Part shown: positions 32,330 to 41,375 of the stretch, piece after piece
Layout of the letters: every line of letters begins with the position of its first letter
How positions within the stretch are numbered: position 1 is the stretch's first letter
Source: a virus
DNA: 64,000 bases
Virus record (IMG/VR): IMGVR_UViG_3300025274_001348
Coordinates: 1-64,000 of that record
Direction: 5' to 3' (one strand)
Notes under the pieces: generated by a model
Told to the model about the DNA's origin: nothing
The model's database searches: none
What the model saw: the letters and a program-made list of their open reading frames with translations, nothing else
Position numbers and translations under genes: made by a program

Positions 32330-33813
32330 TGGGAACTTATACGATTACTCAAGGATTACACTATGTCAATGGTCAATGGACCGGAGGAAGCCAACAGGCG
32401 GCGTTTGACAGCAAGAATCCAGCAACAAAAGAAATTATAGGATCTTTTCCTCAAGCCACTCAGTCAGAAGTTGACTCCACATACCATTTTGCAAGAGATT
32501 CTTTTTACGGGTGGAGGGAGTATGGCAGGGTGCGACGAGCCGAATATTTCCTCAAGCTAGCTAGCCTGATCGAAAAAAGAAAAGATGAAATTGCAAAAAT
32601 GATCAGCATCGAAACGGGTAAGGTATACAACGAGTCTGTTGCAGAAGTGAACGAAGCTCTACACATGGCACAATATGCATTTAGTACAGGGAGGATGCCT
32701 TATGGTGAAGCAATCGCGTCAGAACTACCTGAAAAAGATGCTTACATGCTTCGCAAACCAAAGGGTGTGGTCGCAATTGTCGCTCCTTTTAACTTTCCTT
32801 TTGCTATTGGTGGTTTTTGGTGTGCCGCACCTGCTTTGGTTGAGGGAAATACTGTCATACTAAAACCAAGTGAAGATACCCCTTTAGTGGGACAATTAAC
32901 GGCAGAACTATATCACGAAGCTGGATTTCCACCGGGAGTATTCAATCTACTTCACGGTGACGGCGAAGTTGGAGATATGTTGATTCATCAGGATGTAGAC
33001 CATGTATGTTTTACGGGAAGCGCCGATGTGGGCATGCACGTCAGAAAAGTTTGCGCTGAAAGTTGGCACAAGTCTTGTTCGTGTGAGATGGGTAGTAAGT
33101 CTGCTGTAATCATCCACGAAGATGCCAACTATGATATGGCTATGGCTGCTTGTCTTGCTAGTGCATATAAACTTTCTGGACAAAGATGTGTGTCTGCCGG
33201 TAGGCTAATTGTTCATAGATCTTTATATCACCAGTTTGCAGAAGAATTTGCTGCTAGAAGTGCAATGCTAAAGACTGGCGATCCGTTTAATGAAAACACT
33301 TTCTACGGTCCACTGATAAATCGACAGGGGTTGGACAAGGTTATGCACTTCAATAGCATTGTATTTAACGACAAGGACGTAGACGTGCTGCTTGCCGGGG
33401 TTAGAATTGTTGAAGACGGATTATTTATGACTCCTACGGTTTATAAAACCGAATGGAAAGATGCTCCGTACCTAAAGAATGAAGTGTTTGGGCCTCATGT
33501 ATCTATTATCCCCTATGATAGAGTTTCAGAAGCTATTAATATTTATAACGATACTGATTACGGATTAGCTCTTGGAGTAGTAACCGAAAACTTTAAAGTT
33601 GCCAGAAGGGTTCGTAATGAATGTGATTTTGGTCTTGGTTATTGGAATGGTGGTAGTATTGCGGCTGAGTCTCATCTTGGATTCGGAGGAGTAAAGAAAT
33701 CTGGAAATGGGCAACCTAGCGCTGCTCGTACTTTTAGATCTGTTACTCACGAAGTTGCTTGGACCGTCAATCATGGAGATACTCTTAACTTTCCTCAAGG
33801 CATGAACTCTTGA
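32329..33813 (+). CDS. Aldehyde dehydrogenase, 494 aa
   Basis: NAD(P)-dependent ALDH of full family length. Oxyanion Asn in APFNFPFAIGG (near 152-162), KPSEDTP (near 179), FTGSADVG, catalytic Glu near 253 in CEMGSKSAVII (usually LELGGK, so GG is changed to GS), catalytic Cys near 287 in SGQRCVSAGR, and FGPHVSIIPYD. Followed by lysine 6-aminotransferase two genes later, so oxidation of 2-aminoadipate semialdehyde (the piperidine-6-carboxylate reaction) is the likely job; succinate- or glutamate-semialdehyde are alternatives. Confidence 0.88.
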   Translation: MGTYTITQGLHYVNGQWTGGSQQAAFDSKNPATKEIIGSFPQATQSEVDSTYHFARDSFYGWREYGRVRRAEYFLKLASLIEKRKDEIAKMISIETGKVYNESVAEVNEALHMAQYAFSTGRMPYGEAIASELPEKDAYMLRKPKGVVAIVAPFNFPFAIGGFWCAAPALVEGNTVILKPSEDTPLVGQLTAELYHEAGFPPGVFNLLHGDGEVGDMLIHQDVDHVCFTGSADVGMHVRKVCAESWHKSCSCEMGSKSAVIIHEDANYDMAMAACLASAYKLSGQRCVSAGRLIVHRSLYHQFAEEFAARSAMLKTGDPFNENTFYGPLINRQGLDKVMHFNSIVFNDKDVDVLLAGVRIVEDGLFMTPTVYKTEWKDAPYLKNEVFGPHVSIIPYDRVSEAINIYNDTDYGLALGVVTENFKVARRVRNECDFGLGYWNGGSIAAESHLGFGGVKKSGNGQPSAARTFRSVTHEVAWTVNHGDTLNFPQGMNS

Positions 33814-33814
33814 A

Positions 33815-34618
33815 ATGAATAATATTCTTGTATGTCCACCCACCTTTTATGGCGTTAACTATGAAATTAACGCTTGGATGGATGCAAGTATGGATGTTGA
33901 TTACAAGAAAGCAGATTTACAATGGCTGAAGATGTGCGACAGGCTTATAAGGTCCGGGGGGTATCTCAAATATATAGATCCTCATTCAGATTATCCAGAC
34001 ATGGTCTTTACTGCTAACGCAGGTTTTGTGCATGGTAAAACTGTGATATTGTCTAACAATAGACATAAAGAGCGTCAAGGAGAAAGCCCGTTATTTAAGC
34101 AATGGTTTCTAGATCACGGGTATAGGGTCATAGAGCTTCCTAAACACATCTTTTTTGAAGGAGCAGCCGACGCCATATTTATAAACGATGTTTTGTTTAT
34201 GGGATATGGTTTTAGAACAAGCAAAGAGGCTCATTCAATAATTGCAAACGTATTTAATGTCGAATATGTTTCCTGTGAATTAGTTGATCCACATTTTTAT
34301 CATTTAGACACCTGTTTTTTCCATATGAAGGATAGGGTCATTTATTACAGAGAAGCCTTCTCTCATAAATCAATTGAAGGAGCCATAGAAAAATTGATAG
34401 AAACATGTCTATTTACGCAGGTGCCATTAGACATACTAAACGTGGCTGAATCTCAAGCTAAACAATTTATATGTAACAGTATAGAAATTGATAATAACAT
34501 CGTCACTCCTTCTGTTGATTGTGACGATACGTTTGGTAACCATAGTGTATTCATGTGTGATATGTCAGAATTTATGAAGGCTGGAGGAGCAACAAAATGT
34601 CTAACTCTCAAGCTATAA
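33815..34618 (+). CDS. Dimethylarginine hydrolase/arginine deiminase-like enzyme, 267 aa
   Basis: Pentein fold of the guanidine-modifying superfamily. The visible motifs are YPDMVFTANAGFVHGKTVIL, FEGAADAIF, DPHFYHLDTCFFHM with the catalytic His, and the C-terminal GGATKCLTL carrying the nucleophilic Cys. Length fits DDAH (about 255-285 aa) rather than arginine deiminase (about 400). Likely hydrolyses a methylated arginine, arginine or a related guanidine. Overlaps the aminotransferase by 22 nt. Confidence 0.82.
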   Translation: MNNILVCPPTFYGVNYEINAWMDASMDVDYKKADLQWLKMCDRLIRSGGYLKYIDPHSDYPDMVFTANAGFVHGKTVILSNNRHKERQGESPLFKQWFLDHGYRVIELPKHIFFEGAADAIFINDVLFMGYGFRTSKEAHSIIANVFNVEYVSCELVDPHFYHLDTCFFHMKDRVIYYREAFSHKSIEGAIEKLIETCLFTQVPLDILNVAESQAKQFICNSIEIDNNIVTPSVDCDDTFGNHSVFMCDMSEFMKAGGATKCLTLKL

Positions 34619-35826
34619 ATACCTTGTCTCAGTACATTCTGACCGATGGTTTTCATGTTGTTGTTGACCTAGATAAAAGTCAAGGTTCTTGGATAGTAGA
34701 TGCTGAAAATGGAAAGAAGTATTTAGACTGTTATTCCCAATTTGCTAGTCAACCTCTAGGCTGGAATCATCCCGCTCTAATCAACGCCCAAGAGGAACTA
34801 GGGCGCGTAGCTATGCACAAGTTGGCAAATAGTGACATGTATTCAAAGCCCTATGTTGAATTCGTAGAAAAATTTGCGGACATCACAAGAGATTTTAGAC
34901 ACTACTTTTTTGTTGATGGTGGGACACTAGCGGTAGAAAATGCATTAAAAGCTGCTTTTGATTGGAAGGCGCAAAAACTAGGATATACAATAGACATGAG
35001 TCCCAGCCTAAATGAAGCTCTTGCCAATAAACTTGATGTTATACATTTTAGCAATGCTTTTCACGGAAGAAGCGGATATTCAATGTCTATTACAAATACA
35101 GATCCTAATAAAACCAGATGGTTTCCATCCTTTAATTGGACCCCTGTTAATGACCCGTCTGATATAGAGCATAAAATGCACGGTGATGTAGCGGCAATAA
35201 TTATAGAGCCGATACAAGGTGAAGGAGGAGATATACACTTTAACAGAGCGGCGTTCCGGCACCTTAGAAAAATGGCATATAAGTATGACGCAATGTTAAT
35301 ATTTGACGAAGTTCAAACCGGGTTAGGACTTACAGGAAAAATGTGGGGGTACAAACATTTTAGTGGCGTAATGCCTGATATGATTTGTTTTGGTAAGAAG
35401 ACTCAGGTGTGTGGCTTTTGTTGCACAAATAGAATCAATGAAGTTCCCGACAACGTATTCACCGTCTCCTCCAGAATTAACTCTACATGGGGAGGAAATA
35501 TTGTGGACATGGTTAGATTCTGCCATATCATAGATGCAATAGAAGAAAATAATCTTGTAGAGAATGCAAAAACTATAGGTGAATACCTCCTCGGAAAGTT
35601 GGTTATTGTAGATGGCATTTCAAACGTCAGAGGCAGAGGCTTAATGATAGCCTTTGATTTGTCTAACGAATCAGAACGAGACAAAATGATGGAATTGCTA
35701 TCCGAAAATATGTTGGTTCTAAAATGTGGCAAGAAATCTATAAGACTAAGACCTCATCTTACATTCTCAAAAGAGGATGCTGATTTTGCCCATTCCTACA
35801 TAGAGAAAGCGGCGGGGGAACTATGA
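34597..35826 (+). CDS. lat: L-lysine 6-aminotransferase, 409 aa
   Basis: Class III PLP aminotransferase matching lysine epsilon-aminotransferase in segments specific to that group: LANSDMYSK, FFVDGGTLAVENALKAAFDW, NAFHGRSGYSMSITNT and EPIQGEGGDIHF. IFDEVQTGLGLTG (Asp237) and FGKKTQVCG (PLP Lys near 267) complete the active site, followed by SRINSTWGGNIVDM and VRGRGLMIAFDL. Transfers the epsilon-amino group of lysine to 2-oxoglutarate, giving allysine/piperideine-6-carboxylate and glutamate. Overlaps both neighbours, suggesting one operon with the ALDH. Confidence 0.9.
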   Translation: MSNSQAINTLSQYILTDGFHVVVDLDKSQGSWIVDAENGKKYLDCYSQFASQPLGWNHPALINAQEELGRVAMHKLANSDMYSKPYVEFVEKFADITRDFRHYFFVDGGTLAVENALKAAFDWKAQKLGYTIDMSPSLNEALANKLDVIHFSNAFHGRSGYSMSITNTDPNKTRWFPSFNWTPVNDPSDIEHKMHGDVAAIIIEPIQGEGGDIHFNRAAFRHLRKMAYKYDAMLIFDEVQTGLGLTGKMWGYKHFSGVMPDMICFGKKTQVCGFCCTNRINEVPDNVFTVSSRINSTWGGNIVDMVRFCHIIDAIEENNLVENAKTIGEYLLGKLVIVDGISNVRGRGLMIAFDLSNESERDKMMELLSENMLVLKCGKKSIRLRPHLTFSKEDADFAHSYIEKAAGEL

Positions 35827-36665
35827 ACATTCAAACCGTGGGAATCATTGGTCAGGGATTTGTAGGAAGCGCATTGGGTTGCGCCTTTGCTCAACATTAT
35901 AAGGTGTATACTTACGATAAAATGCTTACAGATCTATCCACACATAAAAGCGTGCATGGGCTGTCCAGAGATTGCGATTTGCTTTTTGTCTGTGTCCCAA
36001 CCCCAATGAGGGAAGATGGGTCTTGCGATATCTCAATAGTCAAAGAAGTTGTTCAAGAAGCCTGTAGCACCGGAAGAAGAAACATAATTGCCATTAAATC
36101 CACGGTCCCTCCTAATACTACTAAGACGTTACAAGAGCTATGTCAAGATTCTCAAATAGTTTTTAACCCGGAGTTTCTACTTGAAAGAAACGCTGAAGAA
36201 GATTTTCGCAACACTAGTCGAGTCATTTTAGGTGGCCCTAGACCAGCAACAACTAGGCTGAAACAATTCTATTCAAAAATCTTTCCTAATGCCCATATCA
36301 TAAAAACCGACTCCACTATAGCAGAGATGGTTAAGTATCTTACTAATTCATTTCTTGCGGTTAAAGTTTCATTCGCTAATGAAATGTACGCCATCTGCAA
36401 AAATCTAGATATAGACTACGACAAGGTAGCTGAATATGCCTTGCACGATGACCGTCTAGGAAATACACACTGGGCCGTTCCCGGTCCCGATGGTCACTAT
36501 GGATTTGGAGGAAGCTGTTTTCCAAAAGATATAAATGCGTTAATGCATCTCGCACAAACTCTGTGTATAAAAGCCAACACAATAGAAGGAGCTTGGAACA
36601 CTAATCTCATGGCTAGGCCAGAGAAGGACTGGGAAACTCTCAAAGGTAGGGCAGTAATCGAGTAA
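35823..36665 (+). CDS. UDP-glucose/GDP-mannose dehydrogenase, short form, 280 aa
   Basis: NAD-binding GIIGQGFVGSALGCAFAQ, then VCVPTPMREDGS, STVPPNT, NPEFLLERNAEEDF and the catalytic Cys loop GHYGFGGSCFPKDINALM. The usual C-terminal UDP-binding domain (about 130-160 aa) is missing: the protein stops about 35 residues after the helix following the active Cys. Either the phage enzyme is a minimal form or it acts on another substrate. ATGA overlap with lat. Confidence 0.8.
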   Translation: MNIQTVGIIGQGFVGSALGCAFAQHYKVYTYDKMLTDLSTHKSVHGLSRDCDLLFVCVPTPMREDGSCDISIVKEVVQEACSTGRRNIIAIKSTVPPNTTKTLQELCQDSQIVFNPEFLLERNAEEDFRNTSRVILGGPRPATTRLKQFYSKIFPNAHIIKTDSTIAEMVKYLTNSFLAVKVSFANEMYAICKNLDIDYDKVAEYALHDDRLGNTHWAVPGPDGHYGFGGSCFPKDINALMHLAQTLCIKANTIEGAWNTNLMARPEKDWETLKGRAVIE

Positions 36666-36695
36666 CGTGAAGCAAAAAGGTAGAAAGGTTTACAA

Positions 36696-37187
36696 ATGCC
36701 TACAAGCGTCGAAGAAGCCAACAGTATTATGGAAATAATGGATGATTTTCTGGATGCAGATGACGCCAGAGAATTAACAGCAAGACTTGAGCATGAAATT
36801 GGTCAAAGTACTGATAATGATTCACTAAAAACTAGTCTTGAAATGCTGAAGGAGCTTTACAAGGATAGAACCGGAAGTAGAAAAAAAGACCTTTATAAGA
36901 AGACGTGTCTTTATTCGTTAGTAGCTTTCCATTCCTTTGTTATCACGGTAAATATTATTGCCTTTTTTGTTTTACCGTTCCTGTATCCGTTGTTAGTATG
37001 GATGCCTCTCAACAGTTTTATCCTTACAGTTACATTCACTAGGGAGATATGTCCGTTAACCAGATTAGAGAACTATATCAGAACCTCTCTTGATATGCCA
37101 AGAATAGGTGGGTTTCTTGGTCACTATGGAGTTAGGCCGGTGAAAAACTTTTTAAAAAATAGGCCAAACGGGCCAAAGAGTTCTTGA
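36696..37187 (+). CDS. Membrane protein with DUF2784-like motif, 163 aa
   Basis: N-terminal acidic helix region (1-60), then two hydrophobic segments (LVAFHSFVITVNIIAFFVLP and LYPLLVWMPLNSFILTVTF), then CPLTRLENYIRTSLD, similar to the CPLTxLEN motif of DUF2784 membrane proteins. The TGA (37185-37187) is inside the -35 of the rIIA promoter, the same arrangement as in the GC-rich cassettes. Confidence 0.65.
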   Translation: MPTSVEEANSIMEIMDDFLDADDARELTARLEHEIGQSTDNDSLKTSLEMLKELYKDRTGSRKKDLYKKTCLYSLVAFHSFVITVNIIAFFVLPFLYPLLVWMPLNSFILTVTFTREICPLTRLENYIRTSLDMPRIGGFLGHYGVRPVKNFLKNRPNGPKSS

Positions 37188-37212
37188 CTTTCCCACAAAC
37201 CTGTGCTAAAAT
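37184..37212 (+). promoter_or_regulatory. Sigma70-type promoter of the rII genes, overlapping a stop codon
   Basis: TTGACT 37184-37189, 17-bp spacer, TAAAAT 37207-37212. The stop codon of the preceding gene lies in the -35. Confidence 0.75.
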
Positions 37213-37261
37213 TGATTAGAGAGTTTGAAAAAATCGTTTTCTTTGGTTGAGGGTTGATGAA

Positions 37262-39463
37262 ATGAAACTGCAAAAGAACGCTAACCTAATTGAAAGGTCG
37301 CAGAAGTTCGAGGAAACGAACTACACGATTGAGGCTACAGCAAAAGCCTTCTCCATTCTCTCGGATGGACTGTACGCGAACAAGATAAGGGCAGTAGTTC
37401 GTGAGCTTAGCACAAACGCTTACGACTCACACATCGACGCTGGCAAGCCTGATGTCCCCTTCGAGGTTCACTTGCCTAATTCAATGGAACCCCATTTTAG
37501 CATTCGGGATTTTGGTACAGGTCTTTCGCATGACGATTGCATGAACCTGTATACCACCTACTTTCGGTCCAACCGGACTGACAGTAATAAGGCTGTTGGA
37601 TGTATGGGTCTTGGTAGTAAGTCTCCATTCGCTTATAACGATAGCTTTACCGTTGAATCTTTCTTTAATGGCAAGCATCGTACCTACAGTGCTTATAAGA
37701 ATGAGCAAGAGGAGCCAGTATTTGCTTTGCTCCATGAAAAGGATACCAGCGAACCTAACGGTTTGAGGGTTAGCTTCCCTGTCCAGTCTCATGCTTATGA
37801 TAATGACTTTGACAGGTTTAAAGATGAGGCTGGAGAACTTTACGCCTACTTCAAAGTCCAGCCCAAGGTCACTGGCCAAAGTATCGAAGTTGAACCAGTT
37901 AACTATATCCTTGAAGGTGATGGTTGGGCTGTTCATGACGGTAGTGGTCCCAATTACCACTGTAGTGCTATCATGGGACAAGTCTGTTACGAGATTGACC
38001 AAGATGCTATGGGTGATTACCCTCAAGAGATCAAGCCAGTATTGATGTCAAAGATGGATCTGTTCTTCGATATTGGTGAAATTAATATCACTCCTTCCCG
38101 TGAATCTCTTAGCTATAATGAATTCACCCAGAAGGCTATCATCAAAAAGTGTCAAGAGGTTCTGGAACAGGCTGCTGGTATTGTTGAGGAGTCAATTAAG
38201 AACGCTGAAACACTCTGGGATGCTAGGAAGATGTTTGTTGATATTGTTGATTCCGATCAAAAGTTTGGTAGAATCGGTCAAAGTATCAATAAGGAAAATG
38301 CTGAATGGCAAGGTCAGAAGCTATTTTCTGAGAGTACCACATGGGGATATCATATTCCCACTGGAGGTATTGATGGCCTAACTGTAGTTATGTATTACAG
38401 AGATGGGTGGAAAGAGGCAGTTCAGCGAGACAGCAAAACTGGCATCGCTCCTAGAGGCAATTATGTTATCTATGTGGATGATCTTAAACGAGGGGCTATT
38501 GGCAGAACCAAGCAACTCGTTAAGGATAATACTACCCACAACAGGTGGGGAAGTTCTGACAACTCCTTTAGGGTCTACCTGATTAAAGGTAGCGACGAAG
38601 CTATCCAACGGGTTAAGGATAAGTTGGGATGTAAAGATAGCGATATTCTTCTTGCATCTGATCTACCTAGACCGGATACTAGTGGTTCTTACTCTGATAC
38701 AGAGGCTAGGACTAAGATTGCTGTTTGGAATGGTGGTACTTATGGCTGGAGAGATGCTAACAACTGGGATGATGTAACTATAGACCTCAAGGAAGGTGGT
38801 TACTTTGTAGAGATCAATAGGTACAAGTTCAAAAACCCGAAACGACCATACGGTTCTTTCTCCTCAAGGACTGGTACTTTTCAGACCATCATTAATAAGT
38901 GTGACAAACTTGGCATCGACATTGATAAAATCTATGGTGTTAAGTCAGCAGTCATGAAGACCAAGAAGTTTCGTGATCTAGAGAAAGCAGGTGTTTGGGT
39001 TAACATCTTTGACAAAGTTGAAGAAATTGTTGAAGATCATCTTGACCATAAAGGCTACCGCACTATAATTGGAATGAGAGAAGGTCGCTCTGACCTGTTC
39101 CGTTATGGTAATCACAATCTGGATTACGATGAGGTCTTGGCATTCGCTAAGTTGACCGAGACAGATAATGATCTCAAGAACTTCATGAAGCTCTATGAGG
39201 AAGAACAAGTAGAAGAGAGTGAAGAATATAGAGCAGTTCTAACCTTGTTGAACTGTGCGGAAATGAAAGTAGAGAAAATCAGTAACGGTATTAAGAAGGA
39301 GGATTTTGACAAAGCGGAGAAGGCATTATGGGAGAAGTATCCCCTTGTCAAAGCCGTGTGCCATAACTTTGCTTCAAATCATTTCGATAAGCCGAGTGAA
39401 GCTATCAAAGAGTTGGTACGATACGTAGACTTGAAGGAGAAGGAAGCCAATGAAGCGAATTAA
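37262..39463 (+). CDS. rIIA: rIIA-like GHKL ATPase, 733 aa
   Basis: N-terminal GHKL ATPase domain. RAVVRELSTNAYDSHIDAGK gives the Asn-box (Glu and Asn), FSIRDFGTGLSHDDCMNLYT the DxGxG motif, and NKAVGCMGLGSKSPFAYNDS the GxxGxG lid, as in phage rIIA proteins. In T4, rIIA acts at the membrane and protects against RexAB exclusion. The long C-terminal part has no recognised domain. ATG at 37262 chosen over an in-frame TTG at 37247. rIIB follows after two small genes. Confidence 0.88.
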   Translation: MKLQKNANLIERSQKFEETNYTIEATAKAFSILSDGLYANKIRAVVRELSTNAYDSHIDAGKPDVPFEVHLPNSMEPHFSIRDFGTGLSHDDCMNLYTTYFRSNRTDSNKAVGCMGLGSKSPFAYNDSFTVESFFNGKHRTYSAYKNEQEEPVFALLHEKDTSEPNGLRVSFPVQSHAYDNDFDRFKDEAGELYAYFKVQPKVTGQSIEVEPVNYILEGDGWAVHDGSGPNYHCSAIMGQVCYEIDQDAMGDYPQEIKPVLMSKMDLFFDIGEINITPSRESLSYNEFTQKAIIKKCQEVLEQAAGIVEESIKNAETLWDARKMFVDIVDSDQKFGRIGQSINKENAEWQGQKLFSESTTWGYHIPTGGIDGLTVVMYYRDGWKEAVQRDSKTGIAPRGNYVIYVDDLKRGAIGRTKQLVKDNTTHNRWGSSDNSFRVYLIKGSDEAIQRVKDKLGCKDSDILLASDLPRPDTSGSYSDTEARTKIAVWNGGTYGWRDANNWDDVTIDLKEGGYFVEINRYKFKNPKRPYGSFSSRTGTFQTIINKCDKLGIDIDKIYGVKSAVMKTKKFRDLEKAGVWVNIFDKVEEIVEDHLDHKGYRTIIGMREGRSDLFRYGNHNLDYDEVLAFAKLTETDNDLKNFMKLYEEEQVEESEEYRAVLTLLNCAEMKVEKISNGIKKEDFDKAEKALWEKYPLVKAVCHNFASNHFDKPSEAIKELVRYVDLKEKEANEAN

Positions 39464-39743
39464 CGGACATATCAGTATAATTTATGCAGCGGGTCTTGTA
39501 GGCTGCGTTTACCTTGGATATCTTATTGGAGGAATCAGTGCGACTGAAGTTGAAGTAGGAAAACAAGAGGCTCCTGTAAACAGTTTTCACAACAGGAAAT
39601 TAATCAGGGAGATTGTGGCACAGAACAAGGTCATTATTAAGCATCAAGAAAAGGTGGAAAAGATCGTGGAGTATCTATTCAAGTATGAGCTTGGCACTCC
39701 CGTTCCAAGGTTTGAAGAAGAAGGAAAAGAAGATGAGAATTAG
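39450..39743 (+). CDS. Membrane-anchored coiled-coil protein, 97 aa
   Basis: Overlaps the rIIA stop by 14 nt. Residues 7-30 (HISIIYAAGLVGCVYLGYLI) form a helix; the rest is a charged helix (NKVIIKHQEKVEKIVEYLFK) with an acidic tail. Looks like a membrane partner for rIIA/rIIB, which in T4 act at the inner membrane (inference). Confidence 0.65.
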   Translation: MKRINGHISIIYAAGLVGCVYLGYLIGGISATEVEVGKQEAPVNSFHNRKLIREIVAQNKVIIKHQEKVEKIVEYLFKYELGTPVPRFEEEGKEDEN

Positions 39744-39954
39744 TGGAAAGAGTTTTGGTGAATTGAAGGACGTTTTGAGTACGGCTTTGAACAGTGACAT
39801 TGAGTTCACTTACAACGATAAGCCCCGTCACGGTGAGTTGGTTGACTTTGGTGTTGGTCCGCATGGTGCGTTCTTCACTATCGAGAATGATGTAGATACT
39901 AAGTCGTTTAGCGTCAACAAGGTTAGCGGTCTTAAGATTAGCCAGTCTGCGTAA
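39733..39954 (+). CDS. Hypothetical protein between rIIA and rIIB, 73 aa
   Basis: Starts within the previous gene behind GAAGAAGGAAAAGAAG. MRISGKSFGELKDVLSTALN then IEFTYNDKPRHGELVDFGVG and KSFSVNKVSGLKISQSA: a small beta-rich fold. Unrecognised. Confidence 0.6.
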   Translation: MRISGKSFGELKDVLSTALNSDIEFTYNDKPRHGELVDFGVGPHGAFFTIENDVDTKSFSVNKVSGLKISQSA

Positions 39955-39972
39955 CTTAAAAAGGTATTGAAA

Positions 39973-40839
39973 ATGAATTACATTGTAAGCGGTAACGGAA
40001 CTATGACAATCGTTGTGAACAACGAGAGTCACACAGTTGGACATGACCATCCTAATTACATGGCAATTAAGGAATGCCTTGGTAACAACGATGAAGCTAC
40101 TTTGATCCCGTTGCTCGACATCCCTAAGTCAATCCTCAATTACACTGAGGGAAAGGTTGATATCAAGGACGGTATCCTTCAGTATGATGATGAGGAGATT
40201 CATAACGCGCTAACGGATCGTGTTATGCAAATGATGAGGGATGGATTCCCGTTTAAGCCGATGCTTAATTTCTTGGCTAATGTGCTTGAGAATCCCAGCA
40301 ACCGTGCTGTGGAGGAATTGTATACATTCCTTGAGCATAAGAATTTGCCCATTACGGAAGATGGGTGTTTTCTGGCATACAAGGCTGTTACTCATGACTA
40401 CAAGGACAAGTGGACTGGCGACATTGATAACAGTGTTGGTCAGCAAGTAGGCATGAAGCGCCGTAAGGTGAATGACAACTGCGACGTTGGTTGCAGCGAG
40501 GGTCTCCACTGTGGCGCAATCGAGTATGTCGAAGGCTACAGTCGTATTACTGGTGATCCAAACACTGATGATAAAGTGGTCATCGTTAAGGTGAACCCCA
40601 AGGACGTTGTTTCTGTGCCTCTCGATTCTGAGTGCCAGAAGGTTCGTACTTGTGCATACGAAGTGGTTGCTGATTACGATGGGCCGCTTCAGCAAGTTGT
40701 TCATCATTCTGATAGCAAAGAATGGAGTCAGGATGACTTCGCTAACTTCATGGCTACTCTCATGGGTAGTAACGAAGACGTTGAGGAATGTGATGAGCAG
40801 GACTGGACCGATCATGGGTATGATCCTGACCTCAACTGA
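39973..40839 (+). CDS. rIIB: rIIB-like protein, 288 aa
   Basis: Matches T4 rIIB along its central and C-terminal parts. Aligned blocks are VNNESHTVGHDHPNYMAI, EGKVDIKDGILQYDDEEIHN, LENPSNRAVEELYTFLEHKN, LPITEDGCFLAYKAV, VKVNPKDVVSVPLDSE and KVRTCAYEVV. The N-terminal helix-turn-helix of T4 rIIB is absent, so it is about 25 residues shorter. It has an acidic C-terminal tail instead. rIIB works with rIIA in lysis and exclusion control. Confidence 0.88.
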   Translation: MNYIVSGNGTMTIVVNNESHTVGHDHPNYMAIKECLGNNDEATLIPLLDIPKSILNYTEGKVDIKDGILQYDDEEIHNALTDRVMQMMRDGFPFKPMLNFLANVLENPSNRAVEELYTFLEHKNLPITEDGCFLAYKAVTHDYKDKWTGDIDNSVGQQVGMKRRKVNDNCDVGCSEGLHCGAIEYVEGYSRITGDPNTDDKVVIVKVNPKDVVSVPLDSECQKVRTCAYEVVADYDGPLQQVVHHSDSKEWSQDDFANFMATLMGSNEDVEECDEQDWTDHGYDPDLN

Positions 40840-40851
40840 GAGGAGGGACAT

Positions 40852-41310
40852 ATGCAGGATATGCCCCATGTTGTTGGTATAGATGGGTTTCTCGGTTTTG
40901 TCTATGTCATGATAGCCATTATCGGTTTTTGGTATGGTGTTTGCCAAGGATTTCGCTCTATGAAAGAACCCTTATATATCACCCTGACAGAAGAAGAAAA
41001 GGATCACACACCTTTCTGTAATGACGATTGGGACACGATTTGTCGATCAGCTATTGAAGGAGCAAAAGATGGCAATCATCGTGACAGACAATGGGTTATG
41101 GAAAACGTCATCAGTACCCATGAGGTAGATAAGGAGGAACCGGAAGACGAGAAGCCCAAGACGAGTGAGCAAGTAATTAATGATACTATTGCAACACTCA
41201 GATCTATGGGTCATAAAGCTGCCGAAGCTAAGAAGCTCGTTATGGATCTTGCTTCTAAGAAGGTTTACCACAGTGCCGAAGAGTTGTTAGTAGATGTATA
41301 TAAAAGGTAA
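40852..41310 (+). CDS. Membrane-anchored protein with RuvA-C-like domain, 152 aa
   Basis: One N-terminal helix (GFLGFVYVMIAIIGFWYGVC), then an acidic linker (DKEEPEDEKPKTSEQ), then NDTIATLRSMGHKAAEAKKL which resembles the three-helix domain III of RuvA (DALVALGYKPxEA). A membrane protein with such a domain is unusual. Strong ribosome-binding site GAGGAGG. Confidence 0.6.
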   Translation: MQDMPHVVGIDGFLGFVYVMIAIIGFWYGVCQGFRSMKEPLYITLTEEEKDHTPFCNDDWDTICRSAIEGAKDGNHRDRQWVMENVISTHEVDKEEPEDEKPKTSEQVINDTIATLRSMGHKAAEAKKLVMDLASKKVYHSAEELLVDVYKR

Positions 41311-41327
41311 ACCTCAACCAGCAGGTT

Positions 41328-41357
41328 CGCCCCCGTAAGGGGGCGTTCCTGTTTTTT
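41328..41357 (+). terminator. Intrinsic terminator after the rII operon
   Basis: CGCCCCC-GTAA-GGGGGCG followed by TTCCTGTTTTTT. Confidence 0.88.
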
Positions 41358-41375
41358 GTTTTACTGGAGTAAGAA

